Below, one piece after another: positions 18,855 to 28,647 of a DNA stretch of 64,000 nt (its first letter is position 1; every line of letters begins with the position of its first letter). Position numbers and translations under genes: made by a program. The DNA comes from Sphingobacterium humi (GTDB lineage: Bacteria; Bacteroidota; Bacteroidia; Sphingobacteriales; Sphingobacteriaceae), in contig NZ_WSQA01000001.1 of NCBI RefSeq assembly GCF_009768885.1, positions 558,001-622,000 of the forward strand, read 5' to 3'. Below the pieces are notes generated by a model, which made no database searches, had not been told where the DNA came from, and worked only from the letters and a program-made list of their open reading frames with translations.

Positions 18855-20183
18855 TTAATATAAAGTGAATTCTACACGTCTGTTTTGCTGACGACCTTCT
18901 GCTGTGCTGTTTGTCGCAATTGGTTGGTTTGGACCATAACCTGTCGCTTCAATACGGGAAGCATTAGCACCTTTAGATACTAAGTAAGCTTTTACCGATT
19001 CTGCACGCTCTTTAGAAAGACGCAAGTTTGTTTGCATAGAGCCGGTGTTATCCGTGTGACCTGCTAATTTCAAGCTGAAGTTTTTCTCGATCAATAATGC
19101 CGCAACACGGTTTAATGATTCGTAAGAAGTAGCACGGATGGTTGCTTTTCCTAAATCGAACTCTAGGTTTTTAATCGCCTCATCAACTACTTTCTTATCC
19201 TCTTCGGTTACCACGATTTTCTCGATTACTTTTGTCTCTTGTTTCATTTCAGGAAGTGGACATCCGGCACCATCTACTTTAGTTCCAGCAGGCGTGTTCG
19301 GACATTTATCGAATTTATTCGCAACGCCATCACCGTCATCATCTTTCAAGTCATTGCTGATCGAAGATAATTCAGATTTTAAAGCTTCGTTAGAAGCTAC
19401 TAAAGCATCACGCTCTGCTTTCAACTCGTCGTATTTACCTACTAAGGTGGCAACTGGGTTGCTGTTTCCTAAGTATGGTTTGTTACCATCGCCTAAGGCA
19501 ATTTCTAAACCTGCATGTGCGTAAGAGAACAAGTCGTTCTTAAATGTTCCACCACGAACACCATCGAAGTTCTGGTTCGCCCAGTTAAGTTGGTAACCCA
19601 AGTCGATGTTGATTCCTTTCGCAACAGCGAATTTCAATCCCGCATCAACCGGTACGAATAATTTAGTTTGTGAATCTGCTGTAGCATTTGTACCATCTAC
19701 GGTGGTTGTCGTTTCAGCGTTCAATGCACCAATACCTACGGCGAAGTAAGGCTTGATAATGCTGTTGAAGAATCTCCAGTTGGTGTTTGCTAAAGTGAAC
19801 TCACCAGAAAGAGCTGCTGACCAAGGTGTCTTGGTTTCAAAAGCAGATACTTCCCCTGCAGCAGCATGCTCGTTAGTTCCCGAAACTTTACCGCCTAAGT
19901 ATTGTGCTTTTATGCCAAAAGATGGAGAGATTTGTTTTTTGATGTAGGCACTGTATCCCACATTATGATCCAATTTATCAAATCCTGCTCTGTTAAAGCC
20001 GAAGATGTTAGATTGGTTCAATACACCTGCATTCACACCGATTGTCCAGGTTCTATATTCTGTTGCAGAACCTAGTGGCGTAGTCCCCTCAATGGTGGTT
20101 TTGTTTTGTTGTGCAAATGCGCTTGAAGAAATTAAACCTACTACGGCTAGTAGGCTGGCTTTTTTAATGTAGTTTGTTTTCAT
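18855..20183 (-). CDS. OmpA-family outer membrane protein
   Basis: A 442-residue protein with a signal peptide (SSSAFAQ), an N-terminal beta-barrel to about residue 245, a short coiled coil (DELKAERDALVASNEALKSE), one thrombospondin type 3-like calcium repeat (DDDGDGVANKFDKCPNTPAG) and a C-terminal OmpA peptidoglycan-binding domain (LAGHTDNTGS, LSKERAESVKAYLVSKG, GQQNRRVEF-like end). It anchors the outer membrane to peptidoglycan. It is a single gene with terminators behind it and an 11-bp inverted repeat 39 bp upstream of the start, suggesting its own control. Confidence 0.93.
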   Translation of the reverse strand: MKTNYIKKASLLAVVGLISSSAFAQQNKTTIEGTTPLGSATEYRTWTIGVNAGVLNQSNIFGFNRAGFDKLDHNVGYSAYIKKQISPSFGIKAQYLGGKVSGTNEHAAAGEVSAFETKTPWSAALSGEFTLANTNWRFFNSIIKPYFAVGIGALNAETTTTVDGTNATADSQTKLFVPVDAGLKFAVAKGINIDLGYQLNWANQNFDGVRGGTFKNDLFSYAHAGLEIALGDGNKPYLGNSNPVATLVGKYDELKAERDALVASNEALKSELSSISNDLKDDDGDGVANKFDKCPNTPAGTKVDGAGCPLPEMKQETKVIEKIVVTEEDKKVVDEAIKNLEFDLGKATIRATSYESLNRVAALLIEKNFSLKLAGHTDNTGSMQTNLRLSKERAESVKAYLVSKGANASRIEATGYGPNQPIATNSTAEGRQQNRRVEFTLY

Positions 20184-20221
20184 GTTTACTGTTATTTTAC
20201 ACTATTATCCGAATAGGCAAA

Positions 20222-20253
20222 TTTGTTGCCAAAACTTAAGTCTTGGCAACAAA
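20222..20253. repeat. Inverted repeat upstream of the OmpA gene
   Basis: TTTGTTGCCAA (20222-20232) and its exact complement (20243-20253) are separated by 10 bases. This could be an operator or a leader hairpin of the OmpA gene on the minus strand. Confidence 0.5.
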
Positions 20254-20265
20254 TGCTGTAAAATT

Positions 20266-20287
20266 TGTAGCTGAAATGTAGCTGAAA
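20266..20287. repeat. Tandem 11-bp duplication
   Basis: TGTAGCTGAAA occurs twice in a row at 20266-20276 and 20277-20287, in the gap between the OmpA gene and the universal stress gene. Confidence 0.6.
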
Positions 20288-20295
20288 GCTCGTTT

Positions 20296-21150
20296 TTACG
20301 CTAGAACGCGTGCGAAAAAGGTAGGAATCTTAATATCAAAAGCAAGCTTTTTGATCACATTAGACTCGGTTATCTGGCGAAAAACGCTCTTTTTGCTTTT
20401 CGTCAAAAGCAAGATATCTACCTGCTCATCTATTAACACCGAGGTAACCGCCTGGGCTATGGTCTCTTTCTGACGCATAAATAAAGATTGTGGCTTAATA
20501 ATGTACGTTATGTCAGATATGCCAAGCTCGCTCTCAATTCTGGCGATAAAAGCTTTGAAATCCGCATCGATATCTTTGATCTCCCGATCCTTGGTATTCA
20601 CGTGAATCAATACCAACTCATAATCTTTATTAAATAAGGGCATTGCCTGGCTTAAGCAGGTCAACTCCGCATCTTTAAAATTACACAATAGGCCAACCCG
20701 ATCTTTTTTAAGGACAGCAGTCTCCAAAGGAACGGCCAACAAAGGCGTTTTGGTATTTAAGATCGTGTCGTAGGTATTACTTCCAATAAAAATAGACTCC
20801 ATGCCTGAAGATCCTTTGGTACCCATAACCACCGCATCGTAATGCTCAGCATTGGTAATCTTCTTAATCTCCTCATACAGGTTCCCATCTTTAAAAATAG
20901 GGTTCACCTGTACGCCCGGATAATCTTTATTGATTTCTTCAATAGCTTTTTTCATATCACGCTCAGCTAAGGGCACACGGGGGTCTTTTAATTCAGTATC
21001 ATTCTGCGCATTTAAATAAATATTAGAGTGATCTGCAAAAACGTGTACTAAATCTATCGATTGACCATTCTGCTGCGCAATCTGGCAGGCATAGTTCACT
21101 GCAACAGCAGAGTACTCAGAAAAATCTATTGGAATTAAAAATTTACTCAT
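20296..21150 (-). CDS. Double-domain universal stress protein
   Basis: I choose the ATG at 21150 because the product then starts MSKFLIPIDFSEYS, the usual UspA beginning; an ATG ten codons upstream would overlap the preceding gene. The protein has 284 residues with two Usp domains. The first has the ATP-loop signature MGTKGSSGMESIFIGSNT. The second (from about residue 150) is more divergent, lacks a clear G-2x-G-9x-G(S/T) loop, and probably does not bind ATP. It is a cytoplasmic stress protein. It follows a paralogue 16 bp upstream, so the pair forms an operon. Confidence 0.85.
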   Translation of the reverse strand: MSKFLIPIDFSEYSAVAVNYACQIAQQNGQSIDLVHVFADHSNIYLNAQNDTELKDPRVPLAERDMKKAIEEINKDYPGVQVNPIFKDGNLYEEIKKITNAEHYDAVVMGTKGSSGMESIFIGSNTYDTILNTKTPLLAVPLETAVLKKDRVGLLCNFKDAELTCLSQAMPLFNKDYELVLIHVNTKDREIKDIDADFKAFIARIESELGISDITYIIKPQSLFMRQKETIAQAVTSVLIDEQVDILLLTKSKKSVFRQITESNVIKKLAFDIKIPTFFARVLA

Positions 21151-21166
21151 GATTCGGTATGTTGAA

Positions 21167-22000
21167 TTATATTTTGTCAAAAAATGCAGGTTTATTCAAT
21201 TCCAAGGCTAGGGCTTTGGAAACTGAACTACTAAAGAGACGCTCGAAGAAGGTCTTGCGGCTTGGCGTAACAAGAATCATATCCGGATTGATTTCCTGAA
21301 TCATCTTATCCACCATCTCTGGCACAGAATCCAATTCTTCATCTTCTTTCTGCACAGGTTCTGCAAAGGATTGTACATGTTGCAGTTGCGTCATCTCTTT
21401 AATATTGTAAACCCAATTGTTCAGGCTATCCTGAATGTTCTCTTTCTTTTGGTTGGCTTTATACACATGAATTAAGGATAAAGACTCCGCCTCATCCAAT
21501 AAGCGCAGGTAAGCCTTTAAGGTATCCAATTCTTCATGCTTAAAGTTCGTTAATAAAGCCACATGTTTAATCTGGAAGGCATAATCGCGATTTGGAATTA
21601 CGATCACCGGGATGTTCGATTTGGAGGCCACCGCTAAAGTCGTACTGCCATAATAAATCGATTTGATTTTACTGCTTCCTGAGGCACCCATCACAATCAA
21701 CTCAAATTTGCCTGAGTTGGCCATCTCTGTGAGCTTATCAACAATTAAGGTACGCGAGGATTCGATAAAAATATCGACTCCGGGAAAGCGATCCATCAAG
21801 CGATCCTTCAATTCTTGAATCAATAAATCAGCTTTTAATAAGGGATCATCGGCATCCTCGCCATCATCCTCACCAACGGAAGCGCTGGTATAGCAATGCA
21901 ACAATTGAATATCGGCATTCTTTTTCTGTGCGAGTTCACAGGCATATAGGGCAGCATATTCCGAGTTTTCAGAAAAATCGGTAGGGACGATAATAGTCAT
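21167..22000 (-). CDS. Double-domain universal stress protein
   Basis: A 277-residue paralogue of the next gene, beginning MTIIVPTDFSENSEYA, with two Usp domains. The first domain has the loop MGASGSSKIKSIYYGSTT, consistent with nucleotide binding; the second is degenerate. There is an acidic patch (GEDDGEDADD) near residue 50. It is the first gene of the usp pair and divergent from alaS, with a 138-bp shared upstream region. Confidence 0.87.
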   Translation of the reverse strand: MTIIVPTDFSENSEYAALYACELAQKKNADIQLLHCYTSASVGEDDGEDADDPLLKADLLIQELKDRLMDRFPGVDIFIESSRTLIVDKLTEMANSGKFELIVMGASGSSKIKSIYYGSTTLAVASKSNIPVIVIPNRDYAFQIKHVALLTNFKHEELDTLKAYLRLLDEAESLSLIHVYKANQKKENIQDSLNNWVYNIKEMTQLQHVQSFAEPVQKEDEELDSVPEMVDKMIQEINPDMILVTPSRKTFFERLFSSSVSKALALELNKPAFFDKI

Positions 22001-22107
22001 TTTTTTGATTTATTGTGATGTACTTTATTAAGAAGATAAATTTACTAAAAATATCGGTTATTCAGACAAATTTGCTGACTAAGGCAAATATAATCGCCGA
22101 TTTTGAG

Positions 22108-22115
22108 TAAGTTTG
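22108..22115 (+). promoter_or_regulatory. Probable -7 element of alaS promoter
   Basis: TAAGTTTG followed by CA fits the Bacteroidota -7 box (TAnnTTTG), 23 bp before the alaS start. No clear -33 TTTG lies at the right spacing, so this is a partial match. Confidence 0.4.
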
Positions 22116-22138
22116 CAACCAAAATATCCACGAAATAA

Positions 22139-24754
22139 ATGACTAGCAGAGAAATACGCCAGGCTTTTTTAGATTTTTTCCAAAGTAAAGGACACCAGAT
22201 TGTCCCTTCCGCACCAGTTGTGGTGAAAAACGACCCGACACTTATGTTTACCAATGCTGGAATGAACCAGTTTAAGGACCTCTTTTTAGGGGAGGCTACG
22301 GTGAAATACCCGAGGGTAGCCGACACCCAACGCTGTTTGCGCGTTTCGGGTAAGCATAACGACTTGGAAGAAGTAGGTATTGACACCTACCACCATACCT
22401 TGTTTGAAATGTTAGGAAACTGGTCTTTTGGTGACTACTTTAAAAAAGAAGCCATCGAATGGGCTTGGGAATTATTAACGGAAGTCTTTAAGCTAGATAA
22501 AGACCGTTTATATGTTACTATTTTTGAAGGCGATGCCACCGAAGGATTGCAACGTGATATGGAAGCCTTCGACTTATGGAAAGCCTTGATTGCCGAAGAC
22601 CGCATCTTATTGGGCAATAAAAAAGATAACTTCTGGGAAATGGGCGACACAGGACCTTGTGGTCCTTGTTCCGAAATCCACTACGATATGCGTACGGATG
22701 AAGAACGTGCGAAGGTAAAAGGCCAGGATTTAGTGAATGCCGACGATCCGCAGGTTATTGAAATCTGGAACCTGGTATTTATGCAGTTCAACCGCCTGAA
22801 AGATGGCTCTTTGATGCCATTACCAGCCAAACACGTGGATACAGGCATGGGTTTCGAACGCCTTGTACGTTGTATACAAGGAAAAACATCCAACTATGAT
22901 ACGGATGTGTTCCAACCCCTGATTCAATTTATTGCAAAAAAATCAGGCATTGCCTACGGCACAGATGAAAAAACCGATATCGCCATGCGCGTATTGGCCG
23001 ATCATATCCGTGCGGTAAGCTTTGCTATTGCCGATGGCCAATTGCCATCGAATAACAAAGCAGGTTATGTTATCCGCCGCATCTTACGCAGAGCGGTGCG
23101 CTATGCATACACCTTCTTAAACTTCAAATCGCCATTTATCCATGAATTAGTTCCCGTTTTGGCCGAGCAGTTCAAAGGTGTATTCGAAGAATTAAGCAGT
23201 CAACAAGATTTCGTAGAGAAAGTAGTATTGGAAGAGGAAGTATCTTTCCTACGTACCTTAACTACCGGTATCCAACGTTTTGAGAATTACGTGGCAGATC
23301 ATGAGTCCATCGACGGCAATTTTGCTTTCGAACTTTTTGACACTTTCGGCTTCCCGATTGACTTAACCGACCTATTAGCTCGCGAGCAAGGTTTATCAGT
23401 AGACATGAACGGCTTCCAACAGGCCCTATTGGCGCAAAAGGAACGCTCTCGTGCGGCAACCAGCATTGATACCGGCGACTGGGTTGTGGTTAATGAACAA
23501 CAGGATACCGAGTTTGTAGGCTATGATGTGCTGAACGCTGAAACCGAAATTTTAAAATACCGTAAAGTATCCGCCAAAGGAAAAGACCAATATCAATTGG
23601 TACTGGCCAACACGCCTTTTTATGCAGAAGGTGGTGGTCAGGTAGGCGACACCGGTTTCCTACGTTCCTTGGCCTCCAATGAAAAAATCAGCATATTGGA
23701 TACCAAGAAGGAAAATGGTTTGATTATTCATTTCGTCAATCAACTTCCTTCCGAATTGACAGGCACGTTCGAAGCCCAAGTTAATGCGAGCAAACGGAAA
23801 GATACCGAGGCAAACCACTCGGCAACCCACTTGTTGCATGCCGCCCTAAAACAGGTGTTAGGCGAACATGTGAACCAAAAAGGATCCCTGGTATCTCCGG
23901 ATATCTTGCGTTTCGATATCTCCCACTTCGCCAAGATGACCTACGAGGAAATCAAACAGGTAGAGGATATTGTCAATGCCAAAATACGCGAAAACATCAG
24001 CTTGAAAGAAGAACGCAATGTTCCTTACCAAAAAGCAATAGAATCAGGTGTTACCGCCCTGTTCGGTGAGAAGTATGGCGACCATGTACGGGTGATTACG
24101 TTCGACGACAAGTATTCCAAAGAGCTGTGTGGCGGTACGCACGTAGATGCCACCGGACAGATCGGATTCTTTAAGATTATTTCCGAATCTGCAGTCGCTG
24201 CAGGCGTACGTCGTATCGAAGCCATTACAGGTAGTAAAGCCCAACAGGTGATTCGCGAGTACTTTGAATTGGTCGATAACATGAAAGGCATCTTGAACAA
24301 TCCGAAAGATTTTGTATCTGCAATGAGCAAAATTGTCGACGAGAATTCAGCCTTACGTAAAGAAATAGAGCAAAGCATTAAGGAGAAATCCCTGCAACTG
24401 AAGGCGCAATTAGAAGCCAAATTGGAAAAAATTGGCGACATCAACTTCTTAGCAACTAAGGTCGATTTACCGAATGCCGATGCCGTAAAAACCCTTGCTT
24501 TTGCCTTGAAAGGTGCCATCAGCAATTTATTCTTGGTATTAGGTGCCGACTTTGACGGCAAGCCTAGCTTAACCGTTATGATTTCTGATGAACTGGCCAA
24601 AGCAAAAGATTTAAATGCCAGCAACATTGTTCGCGACCTCGCCAAAGACATTCAAGGCGGTGGTGGTGGCCAACCCTTCTTCGCGACCGCTGGTGGTAAG
24701 AACAGCGCCGGATTGCAACAAGCAATCGACCGCGCACGTGAATTTGTAAAATAA
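22139..24754 (+). CDS. alaS: Alanyl-tRNA synthetase
   Basis: Charges tRNA-Ala in the cytoplasm. The 871-residue length is standard. The N-terminal class II catalytic core is clear (MTSREIRQAFLDFF, FTNAGMNQFKDLFLG, DTQRCLRVSGKHNDLEEVG). The editing domain shows the zinc motif NHSATHLLH and CGGTHVDATG, and the C-Ala domain ends with GGGGQPFFATAGG. It is followed by a TlpA-like thioredoxin gene after 6 bp, probably in the same transcript. Confidence 0.98.
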   Translation: MTSREIRQAFLDFFQSKGHQIVPSAPVVVKNDPTLMFTNAGMNQFKDLFLGEATVKYPRVADTQRCLRVSGKHNDLEEVGIDTYHHTLFEMLGNWSFGDYFKKEAIEWAWELLTEVFKLDKDRLYVTIFEGDATEGLQRDMEAFDLWKALIAEDRILLGNKKDNFWEMGDTGPCGPCSEIHYDMRTDEERAKVKGQDLVNADDPQVIEIWNLVFMQFNRLKDGSLMPLPAKHVDTGMGFERLVRCIQGKTSNYDTDVFQPLIQFIAKKSGIAYGTDEKTDIAMRVLADHIRAVSFAIADGQLPSNNKAGYVIRRILRRAVRYAYTFLNFKSPFIHELVPVLAEQFKGVFEELSSQQDFVEKVVLEEEVSFLRTLTTGIQRFENYVADHESIDGNFAFELFDTFGFPIDLTDLLAREQGLSVDMNGFQQALLAQKERSRAATSIDTGDWVVVNEQQDTEFVGYDVLNAETEILKYRKVSAKGKDQYQLVLANTPFYAEGGGQVGDTGFLRSLASNEKISILDTKKENGLIIHFVNQLPSELTGTFEAQVNASKRKDTEANHSATHLLHAALKQVLGEHVNQKGSLVSPDILRFDISHFAKMTYEEIKQVEDIVNAKIRENISLKEERNVPYQKAIESGVTALFGEKYGDHVRVITFDDKYSKELCGGTHVDATGQIGFFKIISESAVAAGVRRIEAITGSKAQQVIREYFELVDNMKGILNNPKDFVSAMSKIVDENSALRKEIEQSIKEKSLQLKAQLEAKLEKIGDINFLATKVDLPNADAVKTLAFALKGAISNLFLVLGADFDGKPSLTVMISDELAKAKDLNASNIVRDLAKDIQGGGGGQPFFATAGGKNSAGLQQAIDRAREFVK

Positions 24755-24760
24755 AAAGAT

Positions 24761-25864
24761 ATGATAAAGTCTGGATGGGTAGCAAGTGTAATCAGCTTGC
24801 TATCCCTTGCTTTTTGGGGATGTTCCAATGCGGATAACATCAATATTCAAGGAACAATCAATAATCCCGGCAATATAAAGGTCGTAAGCTTCTACGAAGG
24901 CGACCAAAAGTTAGACTCCACGTTCATTGCCGATGGCAACCGTTTTAAATTCCAACGCGCTGCAACGCAAGAACGCCTCTTAACGCTGGTGGTAGGCAAA
25001 AATCGATACCCCATTATTGTAGAACCGGGCAAGGAACTGCAATTTACCGTCGATTTACAGCAGCCTGAAAATTACAGTGTGGAAGGCTCTGAACTTTCCA
25101 ACAAGTTGAAATCCTTTGCGCCAACCAAAGCAAGAATAGACTTCGTTCGCGATTCCTTGCAGCAGGTATTTACCAAGGCCAGCACGGATATGGACGCCAA
25201 TCAGATCCAGAACCTCCGCTCGGAAATGATCCAGGACTTCGAACCTTTCTTTAAAGAGTACATCCAAAAATCAGTGAACTTTGCCAAAGAAAATCAAGAC
25301 CTGGCGGGCTTTTATGTGATGAGCACGTTGGATCCGGAGATGGCGGAAGCCGAGCTGATTGCCTTTGCCGATGAAATCAAAGATAAATTCCCGGAGAACC
25401 GCTATGTTAACGAGTTTAAAACCGAAGTCGACAAACTACGTAAATTAGCCATTGGCCAGCAGGCTCCTGCCCTACAGGCCTACACCGCCGACAATAAACT
25501 GGTAAAACTCGCCGATTTCAAAGGCAAGATCGTATTAATCGATTTCTGGGCTTCCTGGTGTATGCCTTGTCGCGAAGAAAACCCAAATATTGTGAAGCAA
25601 TACCAACAATTTAAGGACAAGAACTTCACCGTTTTAGGCGTGTCTTTAGACAATAACCCCGGCTCTTGGATGCGCGCCATCGAAGAAGATAAATTAACAT
25701 GGACCAACATCTCGGATCTGCAAGCTTGGAGCTCCCCGCTGATTGTCGATTTCCAAATTAAGGGTATCCCAACATCCTACTTGGTAGACGGCAACGGCAA
25801 AATAATCGCTAAGAACTTAAGAGGTAAGGATTTAGAAGTATTTTTAACGAAAACCTTAAATTAA
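24761..25864 (+). CDS. TlpA/ResA-like thioredoxin lipoprotein with DUF4369
   Basis: This 367-residue lipoprotein (lipobox FWGC, Cys21) has an N-terminal DUF4369-type beta domain (residues 28-115), a helical linker and a C-terminal thioredoxin domain of the AhpC/TlpA type from about residue 235. The active site is WASWCMPC, and the cis-proline region is KGIPTSYLVD. It should face the periplasm and reduce or oxidise cysteines of envelope proteins or cytochrome c maturation partners. It lies 6 bp after alaS. Confidence 0.9.
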   Translation: MIKSGWVASVISLLSLAFWGCSNADNINIQGTINNPGNIKVVSFYEGDQKLDSTFIADGNRFKFQRAATQERLLTLVVGKNRYPIIVEPGKELQFTVDLQQPENYSVEGSELSNKLKSFAPTKARIDFVRDSLQQVFTKASTDMDANQIQNLRSEMIQDFEPFFKEYIQKSVNFAKENQDLAGFYVMSTLDPEMAEAELIAFADEIKDKFPENRYVNEFKTEVDKLRKLAIGQQAPALQAYTADNKLVKLADFKGKIVLIDFWASWCMPCREENPNIVKQYQQFKDKNFTVLGVSLDNNPGSWMRAIEEDKLTWTNISDLQAWSSPLIVDFQIKGIPTSYLVDGNGKIIAKNLRGKDLEVFLTKTLN

Positions 25865-25967
25865 AAATAAAGCATTGTTAAATTATATTTAAGGGTTAAC
25901 AATTATATAATATTTGGTTAACTTTACCTTATGATTAAGTATATATCTTAGCAAAAAAACACGTAAT

Positions 25968-26660
25968 ATGGCCAATAAGCAAAAGATTCTAGTGGTTGAT
26001 GATGAGTCGGACATCGTAGAATTAATATCTTATAATTTAACCAAAGAAGGATACCAAGTATTTACAGCTTCTAACGGAAAAGAAGCCATCAAAGTTGCTA
26101 AGGAAGTATACCCTGATCTTATTATCCTCGATGTGATGATGCCAGAAATGGATGGCATTGAAGCTTGTCGTTTGATGCGTTCCATGCCTGAATTCAAGCA
26201 AACCTTTATGGTATTCTTAACCGCACGTAGCGAAGAGTATTCTGAAATTGCAGGATTTCACGTAGGGGCCGACGATTACATTGCCAAGCCCATTAAGCCA
26301 AGAGCTTTGATGAGCCGCATTAACGCCATCTTGCGCAGAAACACCACTGAGGCCTTAGACGATCAATCGACCGATAAGCTGGAAATTGCAGACTTGATTA
26401 TTGATCGAGATTCTTTCTTGGTATACCGGGGTGAGGAAAAGTTTGTGCTGGCTAAAAAAGAGTTCGAACTGCTCTACCTCCTGGCCTCCAAACCCAACAA
26501 AGTATTTACCCGCGAGCAAATCCTCAAAGCCATTTGGGAAGACTCGGTAGTTGTTACAAACCGGACCATCGACGTGCATATCCGGAAGCTCCGTGAAAAG
26601 ATCGGAGACAGCTATGTGACCACCGTAAAAGGGGTCGGCTATAAATTTGAATTAAATTAA
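25968..26660 (+). CDS. OmpR/PhoB-type response regulator
   Basis: A 230-residue regulator. The receiver domain (1-120) has the acidic pocket DDE (11-13), the phosphorylation site Asp55 (LDVMMPEMDG), Thr in LTARS and Lys in AKPIKP. The C-terminal winged helix (about 135-230) ends with RTIDVHIRKLREKIG and GVGYKFELN. No histidine kinase is next to it, so its partner must lie elsewhere. It resembles the essential PhoB/RprY-like regulators of Bacteroidota. It is followed by a terminator and then glmS. Confidence 0.92.
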   Translation: MANKQKILVVDDESDIVELISYNLTKEGYQVFTASNGKEAIKVAKEVYPDLIILDVMMPEMDGIEACRLMRSMPEFKQTFMVFLTARSEEYSEIAGFHVGADDYIAKPIKPRALMSRINAILRRNTTEALDDQSTDKLEIADLIIDRDSFLVYRGEEKFVLAKKEFELLYLLASKPNKVFTREQILKAIWEDSVVVTNRTIDVHIRKLREKIGDSYVTTVKGVGYKFELN

Positions 26661-26678
26661 TAATAATTTAAAATATAA

Positions 26679-26704
26679 AAAACCAGACTTGGTCTGGTTT
26701 TTGT
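26679..26704 (+). terminator. Intrinsic terminator after the response regulator
   Basis: AAAACCAGAC pairs with GTCTGGTTTT and is followed by TTGTTTTTT. Confidence 0.8.
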
Positions 26705-26724
26705 TTTTTATACGCAATCAATCG

Positions 26725-26755
26725 ATTGCATAGGTCGATTTTATACCTATATTTA
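26725..26755 (+). promoter_or_regulatory. Possible glmS promoter
   Basis: ATTG (26725-26728) and TATATTTA (26748-26755) are 19 bases apart, an imperfect match to the Bacteroidota promoter, about 40 bp upstream of glmS. Confidence 0.35.
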
Positions 26756-26796
26756 AAAATATTAATAATTCAAACTTAAATTAAACGAGAAAAAGT

Positions 26797-28638
26797 ATGT
26801 GTGGAATCGTCGGATACACCGGAACCCGTCAGGCATATCCTATTGTCATTGACGGACTAAAAAAATTAGAATACCGCGGTTACGATAGTGCCGGAGTGGC
26901 ACTGCAACAGGGAGACCATCTCCAGGTTTACAAAAAAGAAGGAAAGGTCGCTGCCTTAGAAGAGTTTGTCGGCAACCAATCTACCGCAGGAACAACAGGA
27001 ATAGGCCATACACGCTGGGCAACACATGGCGAACCCTCAGACCGAAATGCCCACCCCCATGTATCCAAATCTGGCAATTTGGCGATGATCCACAACGGAA
27101 TCATCGAGAACTATGCCTCCCTAAAGAATGAACTCCTCAAAGAAGGCTATAGCTTTCAAAGTGATACCGACTCGGAAGTATTACTGAACTTTATTGAAGA
27201 CATTAAATTAAACAACAACTGCAGCCTAGAAGAGGCTATACGCATCGCTTTAAAACGAGTTACGGGTGCCTACGTAATCTTGATTGTGGATGCCGCCCAA
27301 CCCGACACCATCATCGCCGCCCGAAAAGGCAGCCCCTTGGTGATTGGTATTGGCAACAACGAGCATTTTCTAGGTTCCGATGCCTCTCCGATGCTGGCCT
27401 ACACCAAAGAAGTGGTGTATATCAACGATTATGAATTGGCCATCGTGAAACCCGATGAACTGATTTTGAAAAACTTGGGGAACGAAACGATAACCCCTTT
27501 CGTGCAAAAACTGGACATGGAATTGGCAGCCATAGAAAAAGGGGGCTTCGATCATTTTATGTTGAAAGAGATCTTCGAACAACCCATTACCATCGCCGAC
27601 TCCCTACGCGGACGTTTAGTGATTCCCGAATCGAAGATTATCCTCAGTGGGGTCGATGCCATCCAAGATAAACTCATGCAGGCCCGCCGCATTATTATTG
27701 TGGCCTGTGGCACCAGTTGGCATGCCGGTTTGGTTGCCGAATATATTATTGAAGAGCTATGCCGCGTGAATGTAGAGGTGGAGTATGCCTCTGAATTCCG
27801 CTACAGAAACCCGATTATATCGGAAGACGATGTGATTATCGCGATTTCCCAAAGTGGGGAAACAGCAGATACCTTAGTGGCCTTAGAGCGTGCAAAAGCA
27901 CAGGGTGCTACTATTTTTGGCATTGTAAACGTGGTGGGTTCTTCCATTGCGCGCATTTCTCATGCCGGTTGTTATACGCATGCCGGTCCGGAAATTGGCG
28001 TGGCCAGCACCAAAGCCTATACGGCCCAGTTAGCCGTTTTGATGCTGTTTGCCTTAAAACTAGCCAAAGTGAAAGGCACAATTTCTGAAGAACGCTTCCA
28101 AGAACTGTCCAAAGAACTGCAAGAGGTACCTGAAAAAGTAGAATGGGTATTGAAGAATGAAGTCGATAATATCAAAGCGATCGCCTATAAATATAAAGAT
28201 GCACACGATGTACTTTATTTAGGTCGTGGCTACAACTTCCCTACCGCCTTAGAAGGCGCCTTGAAGCTGAAAGAAATTTCCTATATCCATGCCGAAGGCT
28301 ATCCGGCTGCCGAAATGAAACACGGCCCTATTGCTTTGGTTGATGATACCCTACCGGTGGTATTTGTTGCCAGCAAGGATGCCTACCATGAAAAAATAAT
28401 CAGCAATATGCAGGAAATAAAAGCCCGCAAAGGAAAGGTAATTGCCGTGGTTTCCCAAGGTGATGACATGACCCAAAGTATTGCCGACGACATCATGCAA
28501 GTGCCGGCCATCGACGAGGTCATCGCACCAATTCTAACGGTAGTGCCTTTACAGTTGCTATCCTATTACATCGGTGTGTATCGGGGCTTAGACGTGGATA
28601 AACCAAGAAACTTAGCCAAATCTGTAACGGTAGAATAA
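26797..28638 (+). CDS. glmS: Glutamine-fructose-6-phosphate aminotransferase
   Basis: Makes glucosamine-6-phosphate from fructose-6-phosphate and glutamine, the first step to UDP-GlcNAc for peptidoglycan and LPS. The 613-residue length is typical. Catalytic Cys2 heads the glutaminase domain (MCGIVGYTG; GHTRWATHGEPS), followed by two SIS domains (ACGTSWHAGL, SQSGETADTL) and the C-terminal end DKPRNLAKSVTVE. The DUF4954 gene starts 9 bp downstream. I see no glmS ribozyme in the short leader. Confidence 0.98.
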   Translation: MCGIVGYTGTRQAYPIVIDGLKKLEYRGYDSAGVALQQGDHLQVYKKEGKVAALEEFVGNQSTAGTTGIGHTRWATHGEPSDRNAHPHVSKSGNLAMIHNGIIENYASLKNELLKEGYSFQSDTDSEVLLNFIEDIKLNNNCSLEEAIRIALKRVTGAYVILIVDAAQPDTIIAARKGSPLVIGIGNNEHFLGSDASPMLAYTKEVVYINDYELAIVKPDELILKNLGNETITPFVQKLDMELAAIEKGGFDHFMLKEIFEQPITIADSLRGRLVIPESKIILSGVDAIQDKLMQARRIIIVACGTSWHAGLVAEYIIEELCRVNVEVEYASEFRYRNPIISEDDVIIAISQSGETADTLVALERAKAQGATIFGIVNVVGSSIARISHAGCYTHAGPEIGVASTKAYTAQLAVLMLFALKLAKVKGTISEERFQELSKELQEVPEKVEWVLKNEVDNIKAIAYKYKDAHDVLYLGRGYNFPTALEGALKLKEISYIHAEGYPAAEMKHGPIALVDDTLPVVFVASKDAYHEKIISNMQEIKARKGKVIAVVSQGDDMTQSIADDIMQVPAIDEVIAPILTVVPLQLLSYYIGVYRGLDVDKPRNLAKSVTVE

Positions 28639-28647
28639 GAATAGCTT

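Noticed and set aside
24025..24651. 208-residue open frame antisense to alaS
   Set aside because: It lies wholly inside alaS, has no recognisable domain, and follows from the codon pattern of the real gene on the other strand.
26756..26796. glmS ribozyme upstream of glmS
   Set aside because: The leader is too short and AT-rich, and lacks the ribozyme core; such ribozymes are mostly a Gram-positive trait.
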